From Deltaproteobacteria bacterium RIFCSPLOWO2_02_56_12 (lineage in GTDB: Bacteria > Desulfobacterota > Binatia > UBA9968): a stretch of 6,402 nt of DNA. A model generated the notes under the pieces. The model was not told the DNA's origin. It saw nothing but the letters and a program-made list of their open reading frames with translations, and made no database searches. The position numbers and the translations under genes were made by a program. This document shows positions 1-5,650 of this stretch, in pieces. The stretch lies in contig MGRY01000210.1 in assembly GCA_001799045.1 (NCBI GenBank), positions 1-6,402 of the forward strand. Reading direction: 5' to 3'. Every line of letters starts with the position of its first letter. Position 1 is the first letter of the stretch.

Positions 1-92
1 AGAGAGACAAATCCCCTCAGACAATATTCCCCGATGCGGTAGCGCAGCCAGTAGAAAAATTTTCCGATATACCTCTTTTTCTTCTTAGCCAT
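1..92 (-). CDS. N-terminal fragment of a possible lipid A / lysophospholipid acyltransferase (LpxL/HtrB-like)
   Basis: Only the first 30 codons are inside the window; the gene continues past the left edge. The ATG at 92-90 follows GGAG with a 4-nt spacer, and a plausible promoter lies just upstream (142-113), so this looks like the true start of a new transcription unit. The peptide starts with a lysine run (MAKKKKRY) and continues with an aromatic, basic amphipathic stretch (FFYWLRYRIGEYCLRGF). A short basic leader followed by W/Y-L-x-Y-R-x-x-E-Y-x-L-R and then a hydrophobic segment is typical of the membrane-anchored N-terminus of LpxL/HtrB-type acyltransferases, which add secondary acyl chains to lipid A at the inner membrane. 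The family call rests on this short resemblance and is weak; another membrane-associated protein is possible. That a gene starts here is better supported than what it encodes. Confidence 0.45.
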   Translation of the reverse strand, partial: MAKKKKRYIGKFFYWLRYRIGEYCLRGFVS

Positions 93-112
93 GGTGCTCC
101 GTCTAGTGACTT

Positions 113-142
113 TTTATACACTCTTTTCGTCGAAGCGGACAA
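113..142 (-). promoter_or_regulatory. Putative sigma70-type promoter for the gene starting at 92
   Basis: On the minus strand a -35-like TTGTCC (142-137) is followed after 18 bp by TATAAA (118-113), four and five matches of six to the consensus hexamers. The predicted start falls near 106, leaving a very short leader before the ATG at 92. It sits directly downstream of the operon terminator, as expected for a new transcription unit. The -35 lies inside the second copy of a short direct repeat. Confidence 0.45.
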
Positions 143-156
143 GCGCAAGCGGACAA
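133..156. repeat. Two direct copies of a 10-bp repeat, 14-bp period
   Basis: AAGCGGACAA occurs at 133-142 and again at 147-156 on the plus strand, with 4 bp between copies. The second minus-strand copy contains the putative -35 TTGTCC; the first touches the T-tract of the terminator. It could be a regulator site or simple slippage duplication; nothing else identifies it. Confidence 0.5.
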
Positions 157-188
157 AAAAGGGCGGTGGAAAGGCAAATCCACCGCCC
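155..188 (-). terminator. Rho-independent terminator of the Fe-S operon
   Basis: On the minus strand GGGCGGTGGA (188-179) pairs perfectly over 10 bp with TCCACCGCCC (170-161) around the 8-nt loop TTTGCCTT, followed immediately by six T residues (160-155). It begins 24 nt after the stop of the last operon gene (TAG at 215-213). There is no T-tract on the other side, so it acts for minus-strand transcription only. It marks the 3' end of the operon. Confidence 0.92.
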
Positions 189-212
189 AAACGCCGCAAG
201 GAAGCAAAAAAG

Positions 213-671
213 CTAGCGGCCGACTGCCTTGAGGAATCTCTGTCCTGTACGACCCGCTACCGTCACCCCCCCTTGGCGTTTTTCCCGCCGAGGAGTTAAG
301 CGGTAGATTTTGGCCATGGGCCTCTCCGTCAGCTTCCTTTCCTTCCAGCGCGCCAGCCCCTGCCGCACGTACTGGGGCTCAAGACCCAATACCTCACAGA
401 TACTCTCAAAGGAAAATAACCAATCGCTGCCCTCCTCCATGATCCACTCCTCCGCCTCCCGAAACATCCCTCTCCCCTTACGGTCCCGGGCAAACAGATG
501 CTTCTGAAAACAGGCGATGGCATCCTCCAAGACTGCCAACATCAGCCTCTTTTCCGGCTCTAAGTGGGTCTTGCGGCGAAAGGTATCCAAATACTGGGCA
601 GGGAGAATCGTGTCCAGCTGAAACAGCGACGACACCCTTTCTTCTACGCTCAGTCCCGTCTCGTGATTCAT
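213..671 (-). CDS. Conserved-looking hypothetical protein with HTH-like segment and basic tail; last gene of the Fe-S operon
   Basis: This 152-residue protein is not assigned to a named family. I chose the ATG at 671-669 because GGGAGGTGG stands 5 nt before it; an in-frame ATG at 734-732 directly abuts the regulator's stop codon but has no Shine-Dalgarno sequence. Residues 38-80 are charged and probably helical (RLMLAVLEDAIACFQ, then MFREAEEWI). Residues 87-111 (FSFESICEVLGLEPQYVRQGLARWK) read like a helix-turn-helix: a helix, a G-L-x-P turn, then a second helix. Residues 107-152 are strongly basic, with about 14 Lys/Arg, ending in a Gly-rich tail. There is no signal peptide, membrane segment or Cys cluster (Cys54 and Cys92 only). 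The layout suggests a small cytoplasmic nucleic-acid-binding protein. I recall similar uncharacterised proteins in environmental Proteobacteria-like and Nitrospirota-like genomes, but cannot verify that here. Its position before the terminator suggests it is co-transcribed with the Fe-S genes. Function unknown. Confidence 0.8.
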   Translation of the reverse strand: MNHETGLSVEERVSSLFQLDTILPAQYLDTFRRKTHLEPEKRLMLAVLEDAIACFQKHLFARDRKGRGMFREAEEWIMEEGSDWLFSFESICEVLGLEPQYVRQGLARWKERKLTERPMAKIYRLTPRREKRQGGVTVAGRTGQRFLKAVGR

Positions 672-676
672 AAAAA

Positions 677-685
677 CCACCTCCC
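677..685 (-). promoter_or_regulatory. Strong ribosome binding site that fixes the start at 671
   Basis: GGGAGGTGG on the minus strand (685-677), 5 nt upstream of the ATG at 671. Its strength, against no recognisable site before the alternative ATG at 734, decides the start of the terminal hypothetical gene. Confidence 0.8.
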
Positions 686-701
686 TATCGGGTGCGGCCT
701 G

Positions 702-734
702 CATGGGATTGGACGCCCATGGGGTCGAACCCAT
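702..734 (-). repeat. Alternating ATGGG/CCCAT inverted repeats between the regulator and the last gene
   Basis: The 63-nt spacer holds four alternating pentamers: ATGGG 734-730, CCCAT 723-719, ATGGG 720-716 and CCCAT 707-703 (minus-strand reading). Hairpin A pairs 734-730 with 723-719 around 6 nt. Hairpin B pairs CATGGG 721-716 with CCCATG 707-702 around 8 nt. The two share bases 719-721, so they cannot both form fully. They lie upstream of the ribosome binding site of the last gene. Stems are short, so this may be chance. Confidence 0.35.
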
Positions 735-1190
735 TCATGCCGCGCTCGAAAGAGAAGAGGAAGTCATAAGGGCCTGACAAGGGGTCCGTTGGAGATCCGC
801 CAAGGTTGTACGGGCAAAGATATCGACCACCTCACGCTGGATCTCGCTCCATACCCCCATCATGGTACATCGAGGAAGGTGATCGCAGCTCAAGTGCTGA
901 TCCATACAGACATTGACGGCAATGGGACCCTCAAGCGACTCAATGATATCCTGGAACGAAATCTCGTCAGGCGATTTTGTCAGGGTGTAGCCGCCATCCG
1001 GTCCTCGTTTGGATTTGACCAGTCCGCTACGGATCAGGTTCTGGATAATCTTCTCCAGAAACTTGCGCGGAATGCCCTGATGCTTCGCGATCTCCGCCAG
1101 GGAACAGCTCCGATCCGGATCCTGAGTGGAAAGATAGATCGCGGCGCGCAGGCCATAATCAACCCTTCGAGGAATCTGCATGATACCCAT
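735..1190 (-). CDS. iscR: IscR-like Rrf2-family Fe-S regulator
   Basis: This 151-residue protein is an Rrf2-family transcription factor, the family of IscR, which binds a [2Fe-2S] cluster and regulates Fe-S assembly genes. The N-terminus (IPRRVDYGLRAAIYLS, residues 6-21) and the winged-helix segment (SLAEIAKHQGIPRKFLEKIIQ, 30-50, then GLVKSKRGPDGGYTL, 56-70) are the hallmark DNA-binding region, including the RGxxGGY wing. Cys95, Cys102 and Cys108 form CX6CX5C, close to the CX5CX5C of E. coli IscR (Cys92, 98, 104), followed by W114 as in the family. The histidine three residues after the last Cys, the fourth ligand in E. coli IscR, is Met here, so ligation may differ. The ATG at 1190 is preferred: AAGGAG lies 9 nt upstream. 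It begins 5 nt after the nifS stop, so translation is probably coupled. The likely target is the IscR-type palindrome at 5614-5596 in the operon's own promoter, giving feedback control. Regulator function is confident; cluster binding is likely. Confidence 0.9.
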   Translation of the reverse strand: MGIMQIPRRVDYGLRAAIYLSTQDPDRSCSLAEIAKHQGIPRKFLEKIIQNLIRSGLVKSKRGPDGGYTLTKSPDEISFQDIIESLEGPIAVNVCMDQHLSCDHLPRCTMMGVWSEIQREVVDIFARTTLADLQRTPCQALMTSSSLSSAA

Positions 1191-1195
1191 CGCCT

Positions 1196-2422
1196 TTATC
1201 TCCTTGCCCCGGCCCTGTCTCCGGTCCCGTAATCGCTGCGCTGAGCCTCCTGCCTGTGACCCAGCTTACCCAGGGCGGAGAGCCCTTGGAGGCGTTGGAC
1301 GATCAAAGGCACCTTTTCGCTGACAAAGCGAACCTCTTGCTCGGTGCTATAACGGCTCAAGCTGAAACGCACCGCACCTTGAATCCAGTCGGGCGGCACC
1401 CCCATGGCGCGAAGCACGTGGGACGGCTCCACCGACCCTGCAGTACAGGCGGATCCGGTGGAGGCGCAAATGCCGTACTGGTCAAGAAGGACCAATATCG
1501 CTTCTCCTTCCAGAAACTTAAAACTCACGTTCGAGGTATTCGGGATACGCTTTTCCCTATGGCCGTTAACCCGACAGCCGGGACAGGCGTCGAGCAGAGA
1601 TCGCTCCAGTTGATCACGCAATGGCCGCACCTTCCCGTCTTCCTCCCCCAGATGCTTGAGCGCGACCTCCGCGGCCATCCCCATCCCGACAATTCCAGCC
1701 ACATTTTCTGTTCCACCCCGCCGGTTACGTTCCTGATGGCCGCCCACAATAAAGGGATGAAAGGTAATCCCTCTCCTGATGTAAAGCGCGCCGACCCCTT
1801 TCGGCCCATGAAACTTATGGCCCGATATCGTCAGCAGATCGACCGGGCCCGTTTGCAAATTCAGCGGGATTTTTCCCGCCACCTGCACCGCGTCCACATG
1901 GAAAGGAATGGACCTTGCCTTGACGATCTCTCCAATCGCGTCAATGGGAAAAATCACTCCGGTCTCGTTATTGGCATACATGACGGAGACCAGCGCGGTG
2001 TCATCCGTCAGCGCGTCCCTCAGTTCATCCGGATCCAGCATCCCCTCCTCATCTACTTTGAGCCACGTGACGCGATAGCCCCTCTTTTCCAAATACTGGC
2101 AAAGAGCCAACACCGCAGGGTGCTCGACTTGAGTGGTCACGATATGGCGTTTGCCGGGACTGGCTTCTAAAATCCCCCGAATCGCCGCGTTATCTCCCTC
2201 AGCCCCGCAACTCGTAAAAACAACCTCAACCGGGTCCGCTGCCCCCAAGAGAGCCGCTATCTGCTCTCTCGCCTCCTGAATCTTTCTGGCCACCTGACTG
2301 CCAAAACCATGGATGCTGGAGGGATTACCATAAAGTTCCGTCAGATAAGGCTGCATGGCCTCCAGCGCCTCGGGGGCGAGACGTGTGGTGGCGTTATTAT
2401 CGAAGTAGATCACTTCCGGCAT
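1196..2422 (-). CDS. nifS: NifS-type cysteine desulfurase
   Basis: A 408-residue class V aminotransferase-fold, PLP-dependent enzyme that converts L-cysteine to L-alanine and leaves a persulfide on its active-site Cys as the sulfur source for Fe-S clusters. Visible landmarks are YFDNNATT (6-13), FTSCGAEGDN (69-78), His101 stacking on PLP in VEHPAV, YANNETG (149-155), VDAVQ (176-180), the PLP lysine Lys203 in ISGHKFHGPKGVG, GGHQERNRRGGTEN (227-240), and the catalytic loop STGSACTAGSVEPSHVLRAM with Cys326. The GGHQER, CGAEGDN and EPSHVLRAM motifs follow Azotobacter NifS rather than IscS. ATG 2422 is chosen because it aligns with family starts and has AAGGAAG upstream; a TTG at 2440 would add six unlikely residues. 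The tail after residue 383 is hydrophilic, Arg-rich and unlike either family. The last two codons double as the regulator's ribosome binding site. This is the second desulfurase in the operon. NifS names the enzyme type here; no nitrogenase genes are visible. Confidence 0.94.
   Translation of the reverse strand: MPEVIYFDNNATTRLAPEALEAMQPYLTELYGNPSSIHGFGSQVARKIQEAREQIAALLGAADPVEVVFTSCGAEGDNAAIRGILEASPGKRHIVTTQVEHPAVLALCQYLEKRGYRVTWLKVDEEGMLDPDELRDALTDDTALVSVMYANNETGVIFPIDAIGEIVKARSIPFHVDAVQVAGKIPLNLQTGPVDLLTISGHKFHGPKGVGALYIRRGITFHPFIVGGHQERNRRGGTENVAGIVGMGMAAEVALKHLGEEDGKVRPLRDQLERSLLDACPGCRVNGHREKRIPNTSNVSFKFLEGEAILVLLDQYGICASTGSACTAGSVEPSHVLRAMGVPPDWIQGAVRFSLSRYSTEQEVRFVSEKVPLIVQRLQGLSALGKLGHRQEAQRSDYGTGDRAGARR
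1200..1205 (-). promoter_or_regulatory. Regulator ribosome binding site embedded in the end of nifS
   Basis: AAGGAG (1205-1200) lies 9 nt before the regulator ATG at 1190 and overlaps the final AGG-AGA arginine codons of nifS, whose TAA is at 1198-1196. This fixes ATG 1190 as the regulator start rather than the in-frame ATG at 1181, and suggests translational coupling. Confidence 0.75.
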
Positions 2423-2438
2423 CGTTAATTCTTCCTTC

Positions 2439-2476
2439 AAACCCTTTCAACCCTTGATCCCTTTAACCCTTTATCC
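2439..2476 (-). repeat. Degenerate AAGGGT-rich repeat in the sufB-nifS spacer
   Basis: The 59-nt spacer between sufB and nifS carries four close copies of AAGGGT/AAAGGG on the minus strand, roughly every 7-9 bp (on the plus strand ACCCTTTCA, ACCCTTGAT, CCCTTTA, ACCCTTTAT). Each copy resembles a weak Shine-Dalgarno sequence and they precede the actual nifS site. It may be slippage-derived, or may act as ribosome standby; no known element is recognised. Confidence 0.5.
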
Positions 2477-2481
2477 ATCCC

Positions 2482-3942
2482 CTATCCCACGCTGCCTTCC
2501 AGGCTCACCCCAAGAAGCTTCTGCGCCTCGACGGCAAACTCCATTGGCAGCTCGCGAAAGACCTGCTTGCAGAAACCGCTAACGATCATTGTCACCGCAT
2601 CCTCGGGCGAAATCCCACGCTGCCGGCAGTAAAAAAGCTGGTCCTCCCCGATCTTCGAGGTCGAGGCCTCATGCTCTACCTGCGACGAGTTGTTCATAAC
2701 TTCGAGATAGGGAAAGGTGTGGGCGCCGCACTTATCACCCAGCAGCAGCGAGTCACACTGCGAGTAGTTGCGCGCGCCGGTAGCGCCCTTCATGATCTTC
2801 ACCAGCCCCCGGTAGGTATTCTGTCCGTGCCCCGCGGAGATGCCCTTCGAAATAATGGTGCTCTTGGTGTTTTTCCCGATATGGATCATCTTAGTGCCGG
2901 TATCCGCCTGCTGGTAGTTGTTCGCCAGCGCCACCGAGTAAAACTCCCCGACCGAGTTGTCACCCTGCAGGATGCAGCCCGGGTATTTCCAGGTGATCGC
3001 CGAGCCGGTCTCTACCTGCGTCCAAGAGATCTTCGAATTCTTGCCGAGACACTTTCCCCGCTTGGTGACAAAATTATAGATGCCGCCCTTGCCTTCCTTG
3101 TCGCCCGGATACCAGTTTTGCACCGTGGAGTACTTGATCTGGGCATTCTCGAGAGCGATCAGCTCTACGACCGCGGCGTGCAGCTGGTTCTCATCGCGCA
3201 TCGGCGCGGTGCATCCCTCCAGGTAACTCACATAGCTGCCTTCGTCGGCGATGATCAACGTGCGCTCGAACTGACCCGTTTCGGCGGCGTTGATGCGAAA
3301 GTAAGTGGACAGCTCCATCGGACAGCGCACCCCTTTAGGGATGTAACAAAACGAGCCGTCACTGAAGACGGCGGAGTTGAGCGTCGCGAAGAAGTTGTCG
3401 GTGTAGGGCACGACCGAGCCGAGATATTTCTGGACCAGCTCCGGGTGATTGTGCACCGCCTCGGAAAAGGAGCCAAAGATGATCCCCATTTCGCCGAGTT
3501 TCTTTTTGAACGTCGTCGCCACAGAGACACTGTCAAAGACCGCATCCACCGCGACCCCGGCAAAAATCTCCTGCTCTCTGAGGGGGATACCCAGCTTCTC
3601 GTAGGTCGCCAGCAGCTCAGGGTCCACTTCATCGAGGCTCTTGGGCCCCTTGCCGGTTGTCCTGGGCGCCGAATAGTAGATGATCCGCTGGTAATCGATC
3701 GGCGGATAGTGGACATTGGCCCATTTTGGCTCCGCCTCCGACTTTGCCAGCTTCTCCCAATGACGGTATGCCTTCAAACGCCAATCGAGCATCCATTCGG
3801 GCTCGTTCTTCTTGGTCGAGATCAAGCGGATGATATCTTCGTTCAGTCCGGGAGGAATAGCATCTTCTTCAACCTTTGTGACAAACCCGTACTTGTATTC
3901 CCGGTTTGCCAGGGCCTCCACTGCGCTTTCCCGCTTGCTCAT
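2482..3942 (-). CDS. sufB: Fe-S cluster scaffold subunit SufB
   Basis: A 486-residue cytoplasmic SufB, the core scaffold of the SUF system, which normally assembles clusters as SufBC2D with the ATPase SufC and the paralogue SufD. Length is close to E. coli SufB (495), and identity is high across the beta-helix core (ERTLIIADEGSYVSYLEG at 226-243; EFYSVALANNYQQADTGTKM at 333-352) and C-terminus (IGEDQLFYCRQRGISPEDAV; ELPMEFAVEAQKLLGVSLEGSVG). Functionally important residues of E. coli SufB appear conserved by alignment from memory: Cys244 (Cys254), Gln275 and Trp277 (Gln285, Trp287), Lys294 (Lys303), Cys396 in SQCDS (Cys405), and Glu423-His424-Glu425 (432-434). The ATG at 3942 is chosen because GGAGAGGT lies just upstream; a longer ORF from 4008 would run into the carrier gene and adds residues unlike SufB. 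The A-type carrier gene ends 35 nt upstream, so co-transcription is expected. Oddly, no sufC or sufD accompanies it in the operon. Confidence 0.97.
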   Translation of the reverse strand: MSKRESAVEALANREYKYGFVTKVEEDAIPPGLNEDIIRLISTKKNEPEWMLDWRLKAYRHWEKLAKSEAEPKWANVHYPPIDYQRIIYYSAPRTTGKGPKSLDEVDPELLATYEKLGIPLREQEIFAGVAVDAVFDSVSVATTFKKKLGEMGIIFGSFSEAVHNHPELVQKYLGSVVPYTDNFFATLNSAVFSDGSFCYIPKGVRCPMELSTYFRINAAETGQFERTLIIADEGSYVSYLEGCTAPMRDENQLHAAVVELIALENAQIKYSTVQNWYPGDKEGKGGIYNFVTKRGKCLGKNSKISWTQVETGSAITWKYPGCILQGDNSVGEFYSVALANNYQQADTGTKMIHIGKNTKSTIISKGISAGHGQNTYRGLVKIMKGATGARNYSQCDSLLLGDKCGAHTFPYLEVMNNSSQVEHEASTSKIGEDQLFYCRQRGISPEDAVTMIVSGFCKQVFRELPMEFAVEAQKLLGVSLEGSVG

Positions 3943-3977
3943 TAGTTTACCTCTCCTCTTCTCAAGACCCTCGCGGG

Positions 3978-4307
3978 CTACACCGTAAAAGAGGTGCCGC
4001 AGCCGCACGAGCGCTTCACATTGGGGTTCTGAAAGACAAAACCCGACTCCATCAATCCCTCTCTATAATCCAGCTCCGTGCCGTTTAAATAAAGCAGGCT
4101 CTTCATATCCACCAGCACCTTAGCCCCCTCCTTTTCAAAGACCCGATCTCCGGCACGCTCCGTGTCAAGATCCAGCTTGTACTGTAGGCCTGAACAGCCC
4201 CCCCCCACTATTTTAAGGCGCAATCCCTGTCCCTCTTTGCTTTCGGCCGCAACGAGCTCCTTGATTCTCTTTGCAGCCGGATCGGTAATGTTGAGGCTCA
4301 ATGCCAT
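3978..4307 (-). CDS. erpA: A-type Fe-S carrier protein (IscA/ErpA/SufA family)
   Basis: A 109-residue HesB/IscA-domain protein that receives Fe-S clusters from a scaffold and delivers them to target apoproteins. The three cluster-binding cysteines are present: Cys38 in GGGCSGLQY, and Cys101 and Cys103 in the C-terminal SCGCGTSFTV. Length and spacing are normal for the family. The GGGCSGLQY box and SCGCGTSF end resemble ErpA, while GTELDYREGLMESGF and NPNVK resemble IscA, so the subfamily is not settled; iscA would be an equally fair name. The ATG at 4307 is preceded by GGGAGGT with an 8-nt spacer. It lies 29 nt after iscS and 35 nt before sufB, between a sulfur donor and a scaffold, which fits a role in handing on clusters made by this operon. 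Confidence 0.93.
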   Translation of the reverse strand: MALSLNITDPAAKRIKELVAAESKEGQGLRLKIVGGGCSGLQYKLDLDTERAGDRVFEKEGAKVLVDMKSLLYLNGTELDYREGLMESGFVFQNPNVKRSCGCGTSFTV

Positions 4308-4336
4308 ACGTCAGTACCTCCCACATCCATGCAGGG

Positions 4337-5569
4337 CTAGGAAATTCTGCCCTGGACTTTTAGTTCCCTTTGCCCGCTCTTGCCAAAAGCCGCCTTGGCC
4401 GATTCGTAGAGCGGTGAAAGCCCGCGCAAACGTGTTACCTCCTCTACGACCCGGCCGACCGCGTAGTCCACTTCCTCTTCGGTGTTGAAGCGTCCCAGGC
4501 CGAAACGGATAGAGCTATGGGCTAAATCCTCCTCTACCCCCAAGGCGCGAAGCACATAAGAGGGCTCGAGAGCGGCCGAAGTACAGGCCGATCCCGAGGA
4601 GACCGCAAGCTCTTTTAGTCCCATCAATAGAGACTCCCCCTCTACATAGGCAAAACTGACGTTCAGATTTCCGGCAAGGCGCTGCGTGGGATGGCCGTTA
4701 ACATAGACCTCATCGAGCTTAAGAAAAATTCCATCCTTGAGCCGCTCCCTTAGCCGGGTAAGACGCGCGGCTTCCACGGGCAATTCCTGCAGAGCAATCT
4801 GGCAGGCCTTCCCAAGTCCCACAATCCCCGCCACATTGAGAGTACCGGAACGCATTCCTCTTTCGTGGCCACCCCCGTCAATGATCGGGCAAAGACGGAC
4901 CCGAGGTTTCTTCGAGCGGACATATAGCGCGCCAACCCCTTTAGGACCGTAAAACTTGTGCGCTGACATCGAGAGAAGATCGATGCCCGCCTCCTCGACA
5001 TCCACAGGGATCTTCCCCACCGCCTGGGTTGCGTCGCAGTGGAAAAAAATTCCTCTCTCTTTGGCCACCAGGCCGATCTCTTTGACCGGCTGTATGGTCC
5101 CGATCTCATTATTGGCTGCCATGATCGAGATCAGGATTGTCTTGTCAGTTATAGCCGTGCGCAGCTCTCCCACATCAACCAAGCCGAAGGAGTCCACCGG
5201 AAGATAGGTTACCTTGTACCCCTGCCGCTCCAAGGCCTTGCAACTATCCAAAACCGCCTTGTGCTCGGTAACGCACGTAATAATATGATTTCCCTTCTCC
5301 TGGTAAAATTCTGCTACCCCTTTAATCGCCAGGTTGTCCGACTCCGTAGCGCCGCTGGTAAAAATTACCTCCTTGGGAGATGAGGAACGGATGAGGCAAG
5401 CGATCTGCTCCCGAGCCTCGTCCACCGCTGCCTCAGCCTCCCATCCAAAAGAATGATTTCGGCTGGCCGCGTTGCCAAACTTTTCTGTAAAGTAGGGAAG
5501 CATCGCCTCAAGCACCTTGGGGTCAACGGGCGTGGTGGCGTTGTTATCCATGTATACGGGAATCTTCAT
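4337..5569 (-). CDS. iscS: IscS-type cysteine desulfurase
   Basis: A 410-residue PLP enzyme that releases sulfur from L-cysteine as an enzyme persulfide for Fe-S assembly and, in many bacteria, tRNA thiolation. It follows E. coli IscS closely: YMDNNATTPVDP (6-17), FTSGATESDNLAIKG (70-84), His103 in TEHKAVLD, ANNEIG (152-157), CDATQAVGKIPVD (178-190), PLP lysine Lys205 in SAHKFYGPKGVGALYVR, GGGHERGMRSGTLNV (232-246), and the catalytic loop VSSGSACTSAALEPSYVLRALG with Cys329. The start at ATG 5569 aligns with the family and follows GGAGG and GGAAGAG; an upstream TTG at 5695 would add 42 unrelated residues across the promoter region. The C-terminal tail after LSPL (residue 387) is about 23 residues (ending KVQGRIS) and does not resemble the E. 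coli IscS end that helps bind IscU; no IscU is encoded here. First gene of the operon, so directly under both promoters upstream. Confidence 0.96.
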   Translation of the reverse strand: MKIPVYMDNNATTPVDPKVLEAMLPYFTEKFGNAASRNHSFGWEAEAAVDEAREQIACLIRSSSPKEVIFTSGATESDNLAIKGVAEFYQEKGNHIITCVTEHKAVLDSCKALERQGYKVTYLPVDSFGLVDVGELRTAITDKTILISIMAANNEIGTIQPVKEIGLVAKERGIFFHCDATQAVGKIPVDVEEAGIDLLSMSAHKFYGPKGVGALYVRSKKPRVRLCPIIDGGGHERGMRSGTLNVAGIVGLGKACQIALQELPVEAARLTRLRERLKDGIFLKLDEVYVNGHPTQRLAGNLNVSFAYVEGESLLMGLKELAVSSGSACTSAALEPSYVLRALGVEEDLAHSSIRFGLGRFNTEEEVDYAVGRVVEEVTRLRGLSPLYESAKAAFGKSGQRELKVQGRIS

Positions 5570-5595
5570 CTCTTCCGGCTTCCTCCAAAACCAAT

Positions 5596-5614
5596 TCAGA
5601 CTAAATGAGTCTGA
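5596..5614 (-). promoter_or_regulatory. Putative IscR type 1-like operator
   Basis: TCAGACTCATTTAGTCTGA (minus strand, 5614-5596) is a perfect 7-bp inverted repeat with a 5-nt centre. The core GACT-CATTT-AGTC matches the E. coli IscR type 1 core GACT-RWWWY-AGTC at 12 of 13 positions, with the same spacing. It spans the predicted start of promoter P2 (near 5612), where a bound repressor would block initiation. The operon encodes an IscR-like protein, so autoregulation is the natural inference. Confidence 0.75.
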
Positions 5615-5618
5615 TATG

Positions 5619-5647
5619 AATTTACAAAAACTTATTGCGCCTGTCAA
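5619..5647 (-). promoter_or_regulatory. Promoter P2 of the Fe-S operon
   Basis: A perfect -35 TTGACA (5647-5642), a 17-bp spacer, then TAAATT (5624-5619; four of six to TATAAT). The predicted start near 5612 lies inside the IscR-like palindrome and leaves about a 43-nt leader before the iscS ATG at 5569. Confidence 0.72.
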
Positions 5648-5650
5648 GAG

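Noticed and set aside
17..199. A 60-codon minus-strand frame across the terminator
   Set aside because: It runs through the hairpin and T-tract, has a Pro/Phe-rich unlikely sequence, and conflicts with the better supported gene start at 92.
719..734. tRNA T-arm-like sequence (GGGTCGAACCC-like)
   Set aside because: No acceptor stem, anticodon arm or D arm can be drawn around it; it is part of the ATGGG/CCCAT inverted repeats.
564..1232. A 222-codon plus-strand open frame opposite the regulator
   Set aside because: It overlaps the Rrf2 regulator and parts of two other genes, all with family or ribosome-binding-site support; its translation is not protein-like.
1256..2170. A 304-codon open frame on the plus strand opposite nifS
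   Set aside because: It is antisense to a clear NifS-type desulfurase, with low-quality composition and no family resemblance.
2671..3945. A 424-codon open frame on the plus strand opposite sufB
   Set aside because: It lies antisense to an unmistakable SufB, its translation resembles no protein, is very rich in Arg/His/Val, and it has no supporting context. It is a shadow of biased codon use.
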